Assembly (NCBI RefSeq): GCF_000731985.1
Contig: NZ_JNCS01000004.1
Span: forward strand, 62,001-126,000
DNA from: Natrinema altunense
GTDB lineage: Archaea; Halobacteriota; Halobacteria; Halobacteriales; Natrialbaceae
DNA length: 64,000 nt
Direction of reading: 5' to 3'
This document shows, one piece after another, positions 55,507-64,000 of the stretch (positions within the stretch are counted from its first letter, which is position 1; every line of letters starts with the position of its first letter). The notes beneath the pieces are model-generated. The model saw nothing but the letters and a program-made list of their open reading frames with translations, was not told the origin of the DNA and did not search any database. Made by a program: the position numbers and the translations under genes.

Positions 55507-56637
55507 TCACTCGAGGCGCTCCAGTACCGCCGCTTTTTCGTAGGACAACGTGAGCGACCGCGAGCGGCCCCGTCCGTCGACGTCCGCGTAGTCGGCGTCG
55601 ATGAGTCCGAGCTGGTCGAGTTTGTTGACGATCTCGGAGTAACGGGTGTAGCCCAGATCGGTCCGCTCGTGGAAGGCGTCGTAGACCTCGCCGGCCTGTT
55701 CGCCGTCGTGTTCGGCGATGACCTCGAGCAGCGTCCGCTCGGTGTCGGTGAGCCCGGAAAGGCTCCGCGAGAGGTTGATGTACTTGGACTTCTCGTAGGC
55801 GTCTTCGACGTCCTGGCGTTCGACGGTGCGGCTGGCCCGCATCTCCGCGTTCAGCCCGGCGCGGCGCAACAGATCGATTCCGACCCGGAGATCACCGCTC
55901 TCGGCGGTGAGTTCGGCGACGTACTCGAGCGTGTCCCGATCGATGACGCCGTCGTTGAAGCCGCGCGTGACGCGCTCGGCGAGGATGTCGACGATTTCGG
56001 GCTGGTCATAGACCGGGAAGTAGACGTCCTCCGGGCGGAAGACGCTCTGGACCCGGGAGTCGAGGTCGTCGATCACATCGAGTGCGGGGTCGGAGGAGAC
56101 CACGACGACGCCGATCTTCGCGCCGGGATACTCCTCGTGGGCGCGCAGAAGCGAGTAGAGCGTGTCCGAGGCCTCGTTCTCGTAGAAGAGGTAGTTGATG
56201 TCGTCCAAGGCGACGACCAGTACCTTGTCCTCCTCGACGAGTTTCTCGGCGATCTGACCGAACAGCTTCTTGAACGAGATCCCCGAGGAAGGAGGCTCGT
56301 AGTCGAACGTCCCCTCGAACAGCCGGGAGAACACCGAGTAGCGGGTGGCGTTGACCTGACAGTTGACCCGGATCGTCCGAACCTCGCTCGTCTGGGCACC
56401 GACCTCGTCGAACAGCTTCTGGATCGCCGTCGTCTTCCCGGTTCCGGGCGGACCGCGAACCACGACGTTCAACGGCCGCGATCCCCGCACCGCCGGGCGC
56501 AGCGCGTACGTCAGACTCTGGGTCTGGCCCTCGCGGTGCTTGAACGTCTCGGGAACGTAGTCGATTTCGAAGACGTGCTCGTTTCTGAACACGGATTCGT
56601 CCCACGACAACATCCCCTCCTCGGGGTCGTCTCCCAT
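55507..56637 (-). CDS. cdc6: Orc1/Cdc6 family protein
   Basis: A 376-residue AAA+ initiator-like protein. Walker A is GPPGTGKTTAIQKL near residue 60, Walker B VVALDDINYLF, sensor-1 VVVSSDPALD, and sensor-2 region ESGDLRVGIDLLRRAG. The C-terminal 80 residues form a winged helix (ERTLLEVIAEHDGEQAG, YTRYSEIVNKLDQLGLI). Archaeal Orc1/Cdc6 proteins bind origins and load the MCM helicase; many haloarchaea have several paralogues, some not linked to active origins. No obvious origin recognition box is visible in the short upstream region, so origin function here is doubtful. The start at 56637 begins MGDDPEEG. Confidence 0.93.
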   Translation of the reverse strand: MGDDPEEGMLSWDESVFRNEHVFEIDYVPETFKHREGQTQSLTYALRPAVRGSRPLNVVVRGPPGTGKTTAIQKLFDEVGAQTSEVRTIRVNCQVNATRYSVFSRLFEGTFDYEPPSSGISFKKLFGQIAEKLVEEDKVLVVALDDINYLFYENEASDTLYSLLRAHEEYPGAKIGVVVVSSDPALDVIDDLDSRVQSVFRPEDVYFPVYDQPEIVDILAERVTRGFNDGVIDRDTLEYVAELTAESGDLRVGIDLLRRAGLNAEMRASRTVERQDVEDAYEKSKYINLSRSLSGLTDTERTLLEVIAEHDGEQAGEVYDAFHERTDLGYTRYSEIVNKLDQLGLIDADYADVDGRGRSRSLTLSYEKAAVLERLE

Positions 56638-56764
56638 CACTTTCACCCTGCTTCCGCAGCGTCTTAACCCTTCGGTGAACTCACAACTGCAACGTCCTGT
56701 GCCGTGTGTTGGGTTTTTACACAGCCGCAATACTTACTAATCAGTATATTCATCACGGTACCAA

Positions 56765-57016
56765 ATGGCAGTATTGACTCCACCGGATGCGATCCCGGAC
56801 TTCTTGATCGAGCACTTTGACGATCTCTCTCCGGAGACTCTGCGGGGCACCGCCGACTACGCTCGAGGCGAAGCGTACCTCCCACCCGACGAGATGCCTG
56901 ATAAGATGAAGGAAGCGTTCGTGCTACAGGACGACGAGACGGTGGCGGCGATCGCGGACTACGCGGACGAACTCGCCGCGGTCTTGGAGGAGCAGGACGG
57001 CGGCGAGTCGTTGTGA
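56765..57016 (+). CDS. Small conserved-looking acidic protein, unknown function
   Basis: An 83-residue acidic, mostly helical protein (PDFLIEHFDDLSPETLRGTADYAR and TVAAIADYADELAAVLEEQ) divergent from the Orc1/Cdc6 gene. The 127-base spacer between them is A/T-rich near the start of this gene (TACTTACTAATCAG), likely its promoter. The sequence pattern L-S-P-E-T-L-R is common in small haloarchaeal proteins of unknown role. Function is unknown; proximity to cdc6 may or may not matter. Confidence 0.8.
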   Translation: MAVLTPPDAIPDFLIEHFDDLSPETLRGTADYARGEAYLPPDEMPDKMKEAFVLQDDETVAAIADYADELAAVLEEQDGGESL

Positions 57017-57200
57017 CACCGGCTGGTTCGACAGTGACACGAGTGACGACAGCGGGTCGCGAACGCGGACGAAGCGACGCCGGTCGGACGATGTCGGATT
57101 GAACAGGTCGAGACGCACGAGTAGCCATGCTGGGCCGACCGTCGCCGAGGAAGACGGAACATCGCACGATCGTTTCCCGCCAGCTCCCCGACACGCAGCG

Positions 57201-57896
57201 TCAGGGCCCTCGGCGACCGCACCGGGCGATCGAGCGACCCGCCAGTCGCTGGAGCAGGCCCCGAACACGGTCGACTATCGGCTCGAGAACCGGGTTCGCG
57301 GTGACCGCGACGTACGTCGGCATGGGGTCGTAACGGCCGGTTTCGAGGGCGTGTAGCGCCGCCGCCGTCGCCCGATGGTTCCCGTCGGCGACGAACCACG
57401 GGGTTGCGCCGCGTCTGGTCCGGACGATCAGCGGGTCGAGCCGCGTTCCGGCGGCCAGATCGTCGCGGTAGGTTCCGATCGCCTCGGCGTCGATACCCGC
57501 CGCTTCGAGCGGACCGATCCCCTCGGTGTGGACCCGCTCTGCCACGCCGAAGAGGGTGCCGTCCGTGGAGACGTCCCGCCACAGGAGGTCGTCCGGCCCG
57601 TCTGCCGGCCGGAGATCGACGAACCGATCCCGATCGAGGACGAGTCGGTACCACCGGATCGGTTGCTCGCGCCAGAGGAACGCGGCCGCCCCTGGCTTCG
57701 CCGAGAGGAGCGCGTCGAGCAGCGCCGTCGCGTCCGTCGGCACTGTCCCCGAATCGACGGCACCTGCGTCGCGTTGGATCTCCCGGGCGAGCCAGTCCCG
57801 AAGCACGCGCTCCTCGGAGACCCGGACGGGCGGTCGGCGTTCCGGTGGCGGCGACTCCGGGGTGGGAATGTCGCTCGAGGCGTCTGTACGAGACAC
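57201..57896 (-). CDS. ParB/Srx-like fold protein, function unknown
   Basis: A 231-residue protein. After an acidic/proline-rich N-terminus of about 25 residues, the core reads like a ParB/sulfiredoxin-type nucleotide-binding or nuclease domain: RLDPLIVRTRRGATPWFVADGNHRATAAALHALETG, where the D-G-N-H-R motif is the family signature. There is no HTH domain, so chromosome partitioning as classical ParB is unlikely. The C-terminus is basic. It stands alone between two divergent gene pairs. The reaction and partner are unknown. Confidence 0.75.
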   Translation of the reverse strand: MSRTDASSDIPTPESPPPERRPPVRVSEERVLRDWLAREIQRDAGAVDSGTVPTDATALLDALLSAKPGAAAFLWREQPIRWYRLVLDRDRFVDLRPADGPDDLLWRDVSTDGTLFGVAERVHTEGIGPLEAAGIDAEAIGTYRDDLAAGTRLDPLIVRTRRGATPWFVADGNHRATAAALHALETGRYDPMPTYVAVTANPVLEPIVDRVRGLLQRLAGRSIARCGRRGP

Positions 57897-58122
57897 GAGC
57901 CGATCCGGAGACCGCTACGATGATGAACGGTATATAGCTGGGGCTGGGACCGATCGCGCTCCCGAACGGACACGGCGAGGACGGGGAGTCGGCTAGCGGC
58001 GCAACCGAACCGAGTCACGCACTGATCGCACACTCGTCGTGCGAGCGGGTGTGCAGTGATTACAGTCGCTACGAGAGCGCCCACACATTATGTCGATGGA
58101 CATGGTACGGGGGGGAGTGACC

Positions 58123-58893
58123 GTGACTGAAACGCAGGTAACGTTGATCCAGATCGACAACTACGGGCCGTGGACGGTGTCGCCAACGCCGAGACGGGAG
58201 CCGGACCTGCAGACGCTCCAGTCCCGGCTGTACGCGGACCTCTCACAACTCGTCGCCCATGACGGCGGCTACGTGTTTTCCACGCGATTCGACAACATGA
58301 TCGCCGTCACCAACGGGATCGACCTGTCGGGTCACCGACGTATTCAGGCCGCCGTCCGCAACCGCTATCCCGTGACGGTGAGCCTCGGTGTCGCCACGGG
58401 GTCCTCGCCGCGGGAGGCGGTCGGCGAGGCGACGGCGACGCTCCAGGCGGCCGGGAGTGCCCAGGACAGCGACCGGACCGAAATCCTGCGCGGCGAGCCG
58501 CTGTGCGAGGACGGGACGGTCCAGATCGCCCACTTCGACGTCAACGACGCGACGGGCCAGTACACCGACGAACTCAACGCGTTCGACGTGTTCCGACACA
58601 TCGACCGCGGGTATTCGGCGCTGCTCGAGTATATGTACGACGCCCACGACTCGCTGTCGTTTTTCATCGGCGGTGACAACGTCATCTCGGTAACCCCCGG
58701 CCTCGACCGGGCGGCGTTCGCCGAGACGATCGAGCACGTCGAGGAGGCGGCGGGGATCGAACTCAAAGTCGGCGTCGGCCGCGATCTCACGGCCGGCGAC
58801 GCCGGAATGGCGGCCAAGGAGGCGCTCGAGCGCTGCCGGAACCGAGGGACGCGCGTCGAAATCGGTACCGGTGAGAGCGCGGGGAGGGCGTAA
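58123..58893 (+). CDS. gch3: GTP cyclohydrolase III
   Basis: A 256-residue archaeal GTP cyclohydrolase III (ArfA-like), which converts GTP to a formylamino-pyrimidine phosphate, the entry to archaeal riboflavin and F420 biosynthesis. It opens TQVTLIQIDNYGPWTV, contains RFDNMIAVTNGI and the second GGDN-type motif FFIGGDNVISVTPG, and ends in a helical part. It has the two-fold GGDEF-like fold of the family. The GTG at 58123 is chosen because similarity starts there; ATGs at 58090 and 58102 are possible. A dehydrogenase gene follows after 4 bases, so they are co-transcribed. Confidence 0.93.
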   Translation: MTETQVTLIQIDNYGPWTVSPTPRREPDLQTLQSRLYADLSQLVAHDGGYVFSTRFDNMIAVTNGIDLSGHRRIQAAVRNRYPVTVSLGVATGSSPREAVGEATATLQAAGSAQDSDRTEILRGEPLCEDGTVQIAHFDVNDATGQYTDELNAFDVFRHIDRGYSALLEYMYDAHDSLSFFIGGDNVISVTPGLDRAAFAETIEHVEEAAGIELKVGVGRDLTAGDAGMAAKEALERCRNRGTRVEIGTGESAGRA

Positions 58894-58897
58894 TCCG

Positions 58898-59962
58898 ATG
58901 TCGGCCCAGTCGGTGTACTTCACGGGTCCTCGCGAGGTCGACGTTCGGGAAACGGCGGTCCCCGACCCCGGCCCGAACGAACTCGAGGTGACGGCGACGG
59001 TATCGGCCATCAGCTCCGGGACGGAGCTGTTACTCTACCGCGGCGAAATGAACCCGGAGATCGCCGCGGACGAGACGCTCGAGGCGCTGTCGGGATCGTT
59101 CTCCTACCCGTTTCCGTACGGCTACGCGGTCGTCGGGACGGTGACCGCCGTCGGCGCGGACGTGGACCCAGCGTGGCGCGGCGAGACGGTGCTCGCCTTC
59201 CATCCCCACGCCAGCGAGTTCGTCGTCGGAGTCGACGAGGTAAGCGTCGTGCCGGCCGACGTGTCGCCCGCGGCGGCGGCGTTTCTCCCGAACATCGAGA
59301 CGGCGGTCAACCTGGTTCTCGACGGCGGGCCGCGCATCGGCGAGCGGGCGGTCGTGTTCGGCCAGGGCGTCGTGGGACTGTTGACGACGGCACTGCTGGC
59401 CGAAACGCCGCTCTCGTCGCTCGTGACCGTGGACTGCTACGAGGAGCGACGGCGGCTCTCGGCGGCGTTCGGGGCGGACCGGAGTCTCGAGCCCGACGGA
59501 CCGGACCCGATCGCGGCGCTCCACGAACGGCCGACAGCGCCCGACCGACCGGGGTCGCCGTCCGGACGGACCGAACAGGGGCAGTCCCCGCGTCGGGCGG
59601 ACCTGACTTACGAACTTTCGGGCGATCCCGCGGCACTCGACGCCGCCGTCGATGCGACCGGGTACGGAGGCCGCGTCGTCGTCGGGTCGTGGTACGGGAC
59701 CAAGACGGCCGAACTCTCGCTCGACGGGCGGTTCCACCGGAGCCGAATCCGGCTGATCAGCAGCCAGGTAAGCACCATCGCCCCGGAACGGCGCGGGCGC
59801 TGGACCGTGGCGCGCCGGCTGGCGACCGCGTGGCGACGTCTCGAGGGCCTCGAGACCGACCGACTGGTCACCCACCGCGTCCCGATCGCGGACGCCCCGA
59901 AGGCCTACGAACTGCTGGACGAGCGTCCGGACGAGACCGTGCAGGTGTTGTTGACCTACTGA
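58898..59962 (+). CDS. MDR-superfamily dehydrogenase, zinc ligands absent
   Basis: A 354-residue medium-chain dehydrogenase/reductase. The N-terminal GroES-like domain contains SAISSGTELLLYRGEM and YPFPYGYAVVGTVTAVG, where the usual catalytic-zinc ligands (Cys and the GHE His) are missing. The Rossmann domain has VVFGQGVVGLLTTALL. The C-terminal part includes an Arg/Ser/Pro-rich insertion (TAPDRPGSPSGRTEQGQSPRR). It is 4 bases after gch3 and 99 bases before the PTPS-like gene, suggesting a redox step in the same small-molecule pathway. The substrate is unknown. Confidence 0.85.
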   Translation: MSAQSVYFTGPREVDVRETAVPDPGPNELEVTATVSAISSGTELLLYRGEMNPEIAADETLEALSGSFSYPFPYGYAVVGTVTAVGADVDPAWRGETVLAFHPHASEFVVGVDEVSVVPADVSPAAAAFLPNIETAVNLVLDGGPRIGERAVVFGQGVVGLLTTALLAETPLSSLVTVDCYEERRRLSAAFGADRSLEPDGPDPIAALHERPTAPDRPGSPSGRTEQGQSPRRADLTYELSGDPAALDAAVDATGYGGRVVVGSWYGTKTAELSLDGRFHRSRIRLISSQVSTIAPERRGRWTVARRLATAWRRLEGLETDRLVTHRVPIADAPKAYELLDERPDETVQVLLTY

Positions 59963-60061
59963 TCCTCGCGATCCGCTCGGCTGTGCGCCGTCGGATCGGG
60001 CCGGGTCGTGATCGCCTCGTGCCACCCCAGGTTTTAGTTGCCATACGTGGTCCGACGGCGT

Positions 60062-60439
60062 ATGTATACGGTGACAGTCACCCGCGATTTCGTCGCCCAA
60101 CACTGGCTCACGGTCCCCGACCCTGGTCCCGAGGGAGCCCTCCACTCCCATCACCTGACGGTGGAAGTCGAGGTCGAGGGCGAACGACTCGGTGAGTACG
60201 GCTACCTCGTCGATATCGACGACCTCAAAACGGTCGTCGACACGCTGGTCGACCGCTACCGGGACGCGACGCTCAACGACCTCCCGGAGTTCGAGGGACG
60301 CAATCCAAGCGTGGAGCACTTCTCGCGGTGCTTCGCCGAGCGGGTCGCCGACGGGATCGAGACCGACCGCCTCGACGCCGTCGCGGTGACGACGTGGGAA
60401 GAGGACGCGGCGGCCGCCTCCTACGCCGCGAGCGTCTGA
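60062..60439 (+). CDS. 6-pyruvoyltetrahydropterin synthase-like protein
   Basis: A 125-residue protein of the PTPS/QueD family. The zinc-binding histidines are visible as H14 (VAQHWL) and the HSHH cluster at residues 28-31, and the acidic LEEYGYLVDIDDLK-like segment (GEYGYLVDIDDLK) is typical. The catalytic Cys found between these in true PTPS is absent, and no Cys occurs before C94 (SRCFAE). It may therefore catalyse another carbon-carbon or side-chain reaction, as in some archaeal PTPS-like enzymes. Its ATG at 60062 aligns with the family start. A glycosyltransferase gene follows after 4 bases. Confidence 0.87.
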   Translation: MYTVTVTRDFVAQHWLTVPDPGPEGALHSHHLTVEVEVEGERLGEYGYLVDIDDLKTVVDTLVDRYRDATLNDLPEFEGRNPSVEHFSRCFAERVADGIETDRLDAVAVTTWEEDAAAASYAASV

Positions 60440-60443
60440 TTCG

Positions 60444-61532
60444 ATGCGGCTGGGAGTGATCGTCTACGACGGCCTCGAGGAAACGTCCGGCGGCTATCGC
60501 TACGATCGACGGCTCGTGGCGGGGCTTCGCGACCGGGGCCACGAGGTCACGGTCGTCACGATCCCGAGACAGCGCTACGGGATGAATCTGGTCGATAACG
60601 TCTCCAAAGAAGTCGCCACCGAACTGGCTGCTCTCGAGGTCGACGTGCTATTACAAGACGAGCTCTGTCATCCGTCGCTCATCAGGCACAACCGCCGGCA
60701 CGACGATGCCACGCCGATCGTCTCGGTCGTCCACCACCTCCGATGTCGGGAGCCCCGGGCAGCGTGGCGAAACGCGTTCTACAGGGCGATCGAGCGGCGC
60801 TATCTCGAGACCGTCGACGCGTTCGTGTACAACAGCGAGACCACCCGGGAAACAGTCGAGGCGCTCGTCGGGCCGACGCGGGGCGTCGTCGCGTACCCTG
60901 GCGGAGACCACGTCGAGCCGGATATCACGCGGGCGAAAATCCGGACGCGCGCTCACGACTCCGGCCCGTTGCGACTCGTCTTCGTGGGGACGCTCGTCGA
61001 ACGGAAGGGGCTCCACACGCTGCTCCGGGGACTGGCCGCTCGCCCGGCCGACGAGTGGACCCTGACGGTCGTCGGCGACCCGGCGGCCGATCCGGAGTAC
61101 GCCCGGCGCATCGGCCGGCTGATCGACGCGCTGGGCGTCGCGGAGTCGGTGACGATCGCGGGCCGGCAGTCCGACGCGGCGCTGGCGTCGACGCTGCGTG
61201 AGAGCCATGTCCTCGCCGTCCCCTCCGGCTACGAGGGGTTCGGCATCGTCTACCTCGAGGGGATGGGGTTCGGGCTGCCGGCCGTCGCCGCAGCCGCCGG
61301 CGGCGCGAGCGAGGTCGTGACGGACGGGAAGACGGGGACACTGGTTCCACCGGGCGAACCGCGGGCCGTGGCGGCGGCAGTCGGGTCGCTCGCGACGGAT
61401 CGCGAGCGCCTCGCCGAGATGGGAGGTGCCGCACGGGACGCCTACGAAGCTCATCCGACCTGGGACGACACCGTCGACCGCATCGCATCGTTTACGACAC
61501 GACTCCACGACGGCGCGAGGGTGGCCCCATGA
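60444..61532 (+). CDS. Glycosyltransferase family 4-like
   Basis: A 362-residue GT-B-fold glycosyltransferase. The N-terminal half begins RLGVIVYDGLEETSGGYRYDRRLVAGL and the C-terminal half contains LVFVGTLVERKGLHTLL and the family-4 donor-site motif PSGYEGFGIVYLEGMGFGLP (E-x7-E). It transfers a sugar from a nucleotide donor. The position, 4 bases after the PTPS-like gene and 40 bases before a methyltransferase, suggests that the acceptor is a pterin-like or related small molecule rather than surface glycans. This is an inference. Confidence 0.93.
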   Translation: MRLGVIVYDGLEETSGGYRYDRRLVAGLRDRGHEVTVVTIPRQRYGMNLVDNVSKEVATELAALEVDVLLQDELCHPSLIRHNRRHDDATPIVSVVHHLRCREPRAAWRNAFYRAIERRYLETVDAFVYNSETTRETVEALVGPTRGVVAYPGGDHVEPDITRAKIRTRAHDSGPLRLVFVGTLVERKGLHTLLRGLAARPADEWTLTVVGDPAADPEYARRIGRLIDALGVAESVTIAGRQSDAALASTLRESHVLAVPSGYEGFGIVYLEGMGFGLPAVAAAAGGASEVVTDGKTGTLVPPGEPRAVAAAVGSLATDRERLAEMGGAARDAYEAHPTWDDTVDRIASFTTRLHDGARVAP

Positions 61533-61572
61533 CGCCCGAGGTTACGCCGCCGCGAATCGAGGGGGGTGAGGC

Positions 61573-62496
61573 GTGACCGAGCCTGACCGCTACTCGTTTC
61601 GGCGCTACCTCGATGCCAAGCGAACCGTCGACCGTCGCGCACGGAATCGGCGCGTCGCGGCGGCGTTTCGCCGTTCACTCGCGGCGGTCGACGAGCCCGT
61701 CGCACTCTGCGAGATCGGTGCCGGGACGGGGACGATGATCGAAACGGTCCTCGAGTGGACGCCCGACACCGAAGTCCGGTATACGGCCATCGACGCCGAC
61801 CCGGCCCTCGTCGACGCCGCGACGGACCGCATCGCCGACCGCGCGGCGGATCGGAACCGTGATTCCGACCGCTCGGGCGAGCCGGTACGCATCGACCGCG
61901 ACGGAGCGGCGTTCGAGGTCGAGTTCCGTGCGGAAGACGCGCTCGCCCACCTCGCGGCTCACGCGGAATCCTACGATGTCGTCGTCGCCCAGGCCTTCCT
62001 CGATCTGACGGACGTACGGGCGGCGCTGGAAACGGTCGCCGACGGGCTTTGCCCGGGCGGGGTCGCCTACTTCCCGATCACGTTCGATGGCGTGACGGCG
62101 CTGTTGCCGCCGGTCGACGACGATCTCGAAGATCGCATCGAACGGCGGTTTCACCGCCGGATGGACACGACCGAGAAGGCCGGCGGCGAGACCGGTGACA
62201 GCACCGCCGGCCGCCATCTCCTCACGGCGGTTCCGGCGACCGGCGGCCGGATCGTCGCGGCCGGCGGCTCCGATTGGGTGGTCCGGCCGACCGACGGCGG
62301 CTACGAGGGGGACGAGGCGTACTTCCTCCATCACATCGTCGACACCATCGAATCCGCGCTCGTGGCCGACGGGGCAATAGCCGCCGATCGAGTGGGCGCG
62401 TGGGCAGCGGCCCGCCATGACCAGATCGACGCGGGAGCCCTCGTCTATCTCGCTCACCAGCTGGACGTCCTCGCGCAGTGGCCGGGGTCAGCGTAG
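61573..62496 (+). CDS. SAM-dependent methyltransferase (class I-like)
   Basis: A 307-residue methyltransferase with motif I LCEIGAGTGTMIETVLEW near residue 48, the acidic strand-2 end YTAIDADPALVDAA, and VVVAQAFLDLTDVRAALETVADGLCPGGVAYF. A charged Arg/Asp loop (residues 92-108) is a halophile-type insertion. The GTG at 61573 follows 40 bases after the glycosyltransferase stop; a short ATG frame of 15 codons (61529-61576) lies between and overlaps both. It is the last gene of the same-strand run beginning with GTP cyclohydrolase III. Confidence 0.88.
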   Translation: MTEPDRYSFRRYLDAKRTVDRRARNRRVAAAFRRSLAAVDEPVALCEIGAGTGTMIETVLEWTPDTEVRYTAIDADPALVDAATDRIADRAADRNRDSDRSGEPVRIDRDGAAFEVEFRAEDALAHLAAHAESYDVVVAQAFLDLTDVRAALETVADGLCPGGVAYFPITFDGVTALLPPVDDDLEDRIERRFHRRMDTTEKAGGETGDSTAGRHLLTAVPATGGRIVAAGGSDWVVRPTDGGYEGDEAYFLHHIVDTIESALVADGAIAADRVGAWAAARHDQIDAGALVYLAHQLDVLAQWPGSA

Positions 62497-62561
62497 CGAG
62501 CGATCCGCGCCAGCGGCACCCCGGGTTTGGTTATACGGCGTTCGGCCTCGTAGCCAGCGCC

Positions 62562-62813
62562 ATGCACTGGACCCGGCGACGCGATCTCGAGGGCGGCAAG
62601 GAACTGGGCATCTGGCTCCTCGTCGACGACGGCACGGTCGAAAAGGAACTGTACGTCGAGAGCCACGAGTACCGCGGTGGCGGGTTCGACGTCTACACCG
62701 CCATTCCGGATGGGGAGTGGACGCACGAAGGCGAGTTCGAGGACGCCGCGGCCGCCGTCGAGCGGGCGCTCGACGTGATCGACGAGAGCCCCCATCCGTC
62801 GGCGACCCCGTAG
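62562..62813 (+). CDS. Small protein, unknown function
   Basis: An 83-residue protein beginning MHWTRRRDLEGGKELGIWLLVDDGTVEKEL with a strand-rich N-terminal half and a final helix (DAAAAVERALDVIDES). Composition and codon use are those of real genes. Function is unknown. It lies 65 bases after the methyltransferase gene with a TATA-like TTATACGG at 62531-62538, about 24-31 bases before the ATG, so it has its own promoter and probably is not part of the preceding pathway. Confidence 0.78.
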   Translation: MHWTRRRDLEGGKELGIWLLVDDGTVEKELYVESHEYRGGGFDVYTAIPDGEWTHEGEFEDAAAAVERALDVIDESPHPSATP

Positions 62814-62837
62814 TCTGCCGGGAACGAGACGCGACCG

Positions 62838-64000
62838 CTATTCGAACTTCTCGAGCAGGGCTCCGTAGAACGCGCTGTCGTGTTCGCCAGCCAGTTTCTC
62901 GACGATCAACTCCGGCGTCGACCGCGCGAGGTGGTCTTTGACCGGTGAGCGGTTCACCTCGAGTTCCCCATCGACGAGTCCGACGGCTTCGATCCCGTCG
63001 ACGGTCACGTCGAAGTCGGCCATCTCGCGGATCTCGTCGGCCAGATGCGAGACGAACACCGCCGTCGCCCCGTTCTCGGAGAGCGCTTCGAGGATGCCCG
63101 CGATGATCCTCGCCGACGCGCCGGGTTCGGTGATGCTCTCGAGTTCGTCGACCAGAACGAGCGAGCCCTCGCCGCCCTGCGCGAGGTCGGCGAACTCCCG
63201 GACGGTCGACTCGAACGCCCCGGCGTCGAGCGTCCCCTGGGTTTTCGCGTGGTAGTGCAGATCGTCGAACCGACGCAGTCGAACGCGCTCGGCGGGGACG
63301 GGCAGCCCCATGTGTGCCAGTACGACCACGCTCGCGACCAGATCCAGCGTGGACGTCTTTCCGCCGCTGTTGACCCCCGAGAGCAGGGCGACTCCCGACA
63401 CCTCATAGTCGACGGGATCGATTCGCTCGAGCGGTTCGTCGAGCACGGGCGAGCGACCGCCCTCGATCGCGAAGCCGACATCCGCGGCGGTCCCGTCTTC
63501 GACATCGGACGGCTCGACGACCGTCGGCATCGTACACGCGAAGTCGTCGGCGAAGCGTGCGATCGCGAGTTCGACGTCCAGTTCGAGGGCGTCACGGACG
63601 AGTCGACGAGCCCCCTCGCGCCGGTCGGCGAGGTCCGCCGCGAGGTCGCGTTTGAGCCTGCCGGCGCGCCGTTCCTTGGCCGCCGTCAACTCCTCGCGCA
63701 GTCGGCCGATCACGTCCTCGTCGCGCTCGACCGGAAACGTCGGCTCGTCGCTGAACGCGCGGCGGGCGATCTCGCTTTCCCCCTGGTCGAGATCGAGCGC
63801 GTCGACGAGGTGGTCGCGGGCCGCCGCGACCGCGCGGGCGTACTCGTCGGCGAGTTCGCGTGACAGCAGCGAGTCGACGCCGGCCCCGCGCTCGACCAGC
63901 GACAGCAGGTCCGACCCCTCGATCGTCACGTCCTGCTCGCGGATCGCCTCCCGAAGGTGATCGTTGGCGACGCTCTCGGCCGCACTCGCCGTCGCGTCGA
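62838..64000 (-). CDS. MutS-related ATPase, MutS2/MutS5-like (N-terminus beyond window)
   Basis: At least 387 residues of a MutS-family ATPase; the frame continues off the right edge. The C-terminal ATPase domain has Walker A SGVNSGGKTSTLDLV (family form is GPNxxGKST), the conserved HAKTQGTLDAGAFES-like switch segment (V-F-S-T-F type), Walker B LVLVDELESITEPG, and the His loop FVSHLAD. The preceding part is a helical lever (EELTAAKERRAGRLKRDLA). There is no Smr nuclease domain at the end, and the last residues AFYGALLEKFE are typical of archaeal MutS-like proteins of the MutS5 type. Its repair role is not established here. Confidence 0.9.
   Translation of the reverse strand, partial: DATASAAESVANDHLREAIREQDVTIEGSDLLSLVERGAGVDSLLSRELADEYARAVAAARDHLVDALDLDQGESEIARRAFSDEPTFPVERDEDVIGRLREELTAAKERRAGRLKRDLAADLADRREGARRLVRDALELDVELAIARFADDFACTMPTVVEPSDVEDGTAADVGFAIEGGRSPVLDEPLERIDPVDYEVSGVALLSGVNSGGKTSTLDLVASVVVLAHMGLPVPAERVRLRRFDDLHYHAKTQGTLDAGAFESTVREFADLAQGGEGSLVLVDELESITEPGASARIIAGILEALSENGATAVFVSHLADEIREMADFDVTVDGIEAVGLVDGELEVNRSPVKDHLARSTPELIVEKLAGEHDSAFYGALLEKFE

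Noticed and set aside
56638-56764. Replication origin next to the Orc1/Cdc6 gene
   Set aside because: The spacer is only 127 bases and no repeated origin recognition boxes are visible, so an active origin is not supported.

Overview
The window is a GC-rich chromosomal segment from an extremely halophilic archaeon. The proteins are strongly acidic, start codons often lie about 25 to 30 bases behind A/T-rich TATA-like boxes (leaderless transcripts), and the gene content is haloarchaeal: thermosome with a GGM tail, RIO1 kinase, KH protein, SUI1 factor, Orc1/Cdc6, GTP cyclohydrolase III and several small haloarchaea-type proteins. Placement near Haloterrigena/Natrinema-like Natrialbales is an inference from this mix.

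Layout. 0-9 kb: NarK-type transporter, prephenate dehydratase, a structurally odd tRNA-His, peroxiredoxin, Hsp20, a GIDE-like membrane protein, an SDR dehydrogenase, a lipoprotein, and a three-gene potassium uptake operon (trkA, trkH, small membrane protein). 9-19 kb: RND-type exporter, a repeat-bearing intergenic region, the bacterial-type leucyl-tRNA synthetase, a DUF2071 protein, a sugar porter and an ornithine cyclodeaminase/alanine dehydrogenase relative. 19-24 kb: thermosome, KH protein, phosphoesterase, RIO1 kinase and a 2Fe-2S ferredoxin. 25-27 kb: an SBP56-type methanethiol oxidase candidate translationally coupled to a second ferredoxin of the same kind.

27.3-38.4 kb is an A/T-richer accessory island and the most interesting part. 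Five genes on the minus strand appear to form one operon: a truncated asparaginyl/aspartyl-tRNA-synthetase-like enzyme, a DrrA/DrrB-type ABC exporter, a MccF-type serine peptidase whose Ser-Glu-His spacing matches microcin C immunity peptidases, and a caspase/CHAT-like protein with a zinc ribbon. Divergent from them is a second, archaeal-type leucyl-tRNA synthetase with a degenerate KMSKS motif, followed by a SAM methyltransferase. Truncated AsnRS-like enzyme + spare LeuRS + MccF-like peptidase + exporter recalls the agrocin 84 and microcin C Trojan-horse antibiotics. I propose that this is an uncharacterised archaeal cluster for an aminoacyl- or peptidyl-nucleotide-like tRNA-synthetase inhibitor and its self-immunity. 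This is inference from gene content.

38.4-64 kb returns to GC-rich core DNA: NAD-dependent DNA ligase, a tiny zinc-ribbon protein missed by length filters, an ArsA/Get3 ATPase behind an ABC-2 transporter, UvrC and UvrB, DUF192 lipoprotein, SUI1 factor, tandem acetyltransferases, a lone NrfD-like membrane protein, a 10-TM metal-exporter-like protein behind a palindromic operator, an Orc1/Cdc6 protein, and a same-strand run (GTP cyclohydrolase III, MDR dehydrogenase, PTPS-like protein, glycosyltransferase, methyltransferase) that looks like a small-molecule pathway. The window ends inside a MutS-like ATPase.
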